Of a DNA stretch of 64,000 nucleotides, positions 62,994-64,000 are shown in pieces. The stretch lies in assembly GCA_938007965.1 (NCBI GenBank), contig CALLMH010000002.1:28394-92393 (forward strand), read 5' to 3'. The position numbers were made by a program, and so were the translations under genes. Below the pieces are notes generated by a model, which did no database searches, was not told the DNA's origin, and was given only the letters and a program-made list of their open reading frames with translations. This DNA is from an uncultured Saprospiraceae bacterium (GTDB lineage Bacteria > Bacteroidota > Bacteroidia > Chitinophagales > Saprospiraceae). Each line of letters opens with the position of its first letter. Position 1 is the first letter of the stretch.

Positions 62994-63009
62994 AATTGGT
63001 TGACCAATC
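62994..63009. promoter_or_regulatory. Putative GntR operator upstream of the PL7/PL6 alginate lyase operon
   Basis: AATTGGTTGACCAATC; 15 of 16 bp identical to the site upstream of the GntR gene; 130 bp upstream of the PL7 start. Confidence 0.7.
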
Positions 63010-63388
63010 ATGCTTAAGCAATATACAATATTAATTATGACTGTGTTTATAATTAAATAATAAATCTGTTGTCAGAAAAGACTTTTATTGAAGAAATACG
63101 ACAAAAGTGAGGTGATATAAATAATTCTGGAACTGAAATCTAGAGAAGATAATGATTTATATTGGTAGTAGTAAGACTCTGTAGGTCAGTAACAGGGAAT
63201 CATTTCAGAAGTAAGGATACTGAATGAAATAGTGCAATCATTGTACAAGTAGAGAGTAAAAAACTGTTATGAATTTATACTATTTTTTAGGGTTATTCAG
63301 AAGTAAGGACAATAATAAAATTATATCACCTACAAGGAGCATTAATTTGAGGCAGAAATTAAATTGACCTTAGCTGGCTTAGGTATTT

Positions 63389-63465
63389 GGATTTCATTTT
63401 GGCGTTAAGAACTTGCAACTGTCTGAGCGTAAGCGAGTTTTGTAAGTTTAGTCAAAATGTGATCC
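63389..63465. repeat. Long imperfect inverted repeat in intergenic DNA
   Basis: GGATTTCATTTTGGCGTTAAGAACTTGCAACT ... AGTTTTGTAAGTTTAGTCAAAATGTGATCC pair over roughly 30-bp imperfect arms. Confidence 0.55.
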
Positions 63466-63491
63466 CAATAGCGTTAAAAGTCAGGTAAAGT

Positions 63492-63554
63492 CTTGAGCTT
63501 TTTGTTTCGTTTTTGGGTCAAGCCAAAAATGAAAGCCCGAACGGCGAGTGGAAG
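63492..63554 (+). repeat. Degenerate interspersed intergenic repeat with hairpin
   Basis: cttgagctTTTGTTTCGTTTTTGGgtcaagCCAAAAATGAAAgcccgaacggcgag; related to the 16349 copy. Confidence 0.55.
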
Positions 63555-63880
63555 TTTAGGTTGACATTTATTACCTCTTATTTTCGTAAAATCAAGCGTA
63601 AACGGGGTATTCATTCAGCAGTAAGCCGAATGAAGGGCTATATAATAAGGATATTCAGATCTACTGAATATTCCTGTTTATCAATAATATCCTCCGCTCG
63701 CCCCAAGAGTGGCTTGCTACGAAAAAGCAAACGCGCGTAGGTATTTTTAGCGCTGCCGGCTTTCAATTTTTTATTGATGAAAAACTGAAACAAAAAACGA
63801 GTATTTGCAAAACAAGCCATCTTTATATCATGGCTTTACTCAGTGCTTAACACGAGTTAAATTTTAAACCTCAGTTTTAA

Positions 63881-64000
63881 TCACTCATCAATCACGTCAA
63901 AAAATGAATCAGATTCTAAGACATTCGTCTCACCGTCGATCGTAACTGCGTATACAAAACCAGGCAGCACACTATAAGCTCCTACATTACCGTCTTTATC
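63881..64000 (-). CDS. Partial CDS (C-terminus only), runs off window end
   Basis: Minus-strand open frame ...DKDGNVGAYSVLPGFVYAVTIDGETNVLESDSFFDVIDE* with no stop through to position 64000. Confidence 0.5.
   Translation of the reverse strand, partial: DKDGNVGAYSVLPGFVYAVTIDGETNVLESDSFFDVIDE

Noticed and set aside
63513-63820. Small ORFs 63513..63740 (+) and 63638..63820 (-)
   Set aside because: Fall in a hairpin-rich repeat-like block; translations look like repeat-derived spurious ORFs.
1-64000. CRISPR arrays, tRNA/rRNA genes, intact transposases or prophage genes
   Set aside because: No regularly spaced direct repeats, no recognisable tRNA/rRNA segments and no transposase/integrase-like proteins in the ORF track; formal tools (tRNAscan, minced) not run.

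Overview
The window reads as a Bacteroidota chromosome segment (SusC-like barrel, many T9SS-type C-termini, lipoprotein TamA-like partner of TamB); this assignment comes from protein-family content, not a database search. Main content: (1) a SusC-like barrel gene followed 4 bp later by an alpha-2-macroglobulin-like gene carrying a TonB-plug-like segment (0-7.1 kb). (2) An alginate/uronate catabolic block (7.1-14.9 kb): KDPG aldolase, KDG kinase, SDR reductase, MFS transporter, KdgF-like cupin, tandem PL7 lipoprotein lyase and a GntR/FadR-type regulator. (3) A second alginate block (58-63 kb) with PL6 and double-PL7 multimodular T9SS lyases. The two blocks share a 15-bp identical near-palindrome (AATTGGTTGACCAAT), a likely operator of the GntR regulator. 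(4) A 16.7-31 kb neighbourhood with two DUF4331 paralogues, a DUF547-barrel fusion, a POTRA/BamA-like protein, a GH113-like protein, an FeS-type photolyase-related protein, a TPR lipoprotein and an ECF sigma/anti-sigma pair. (5) Other genes: NUC1 nuclease, PAP2 phosphatase, two giant sortilin-like propeller proteins, RlmF, odhB, tamB/tamA-like, two deaminase-type amidohydrolases. Also seen: an aminotransferase pseudogene remnant, several hairpin terminators and a degenerate interspersed repeat. No CRISPR, rRNA, tRNA or intact transposase was recognised by eye.
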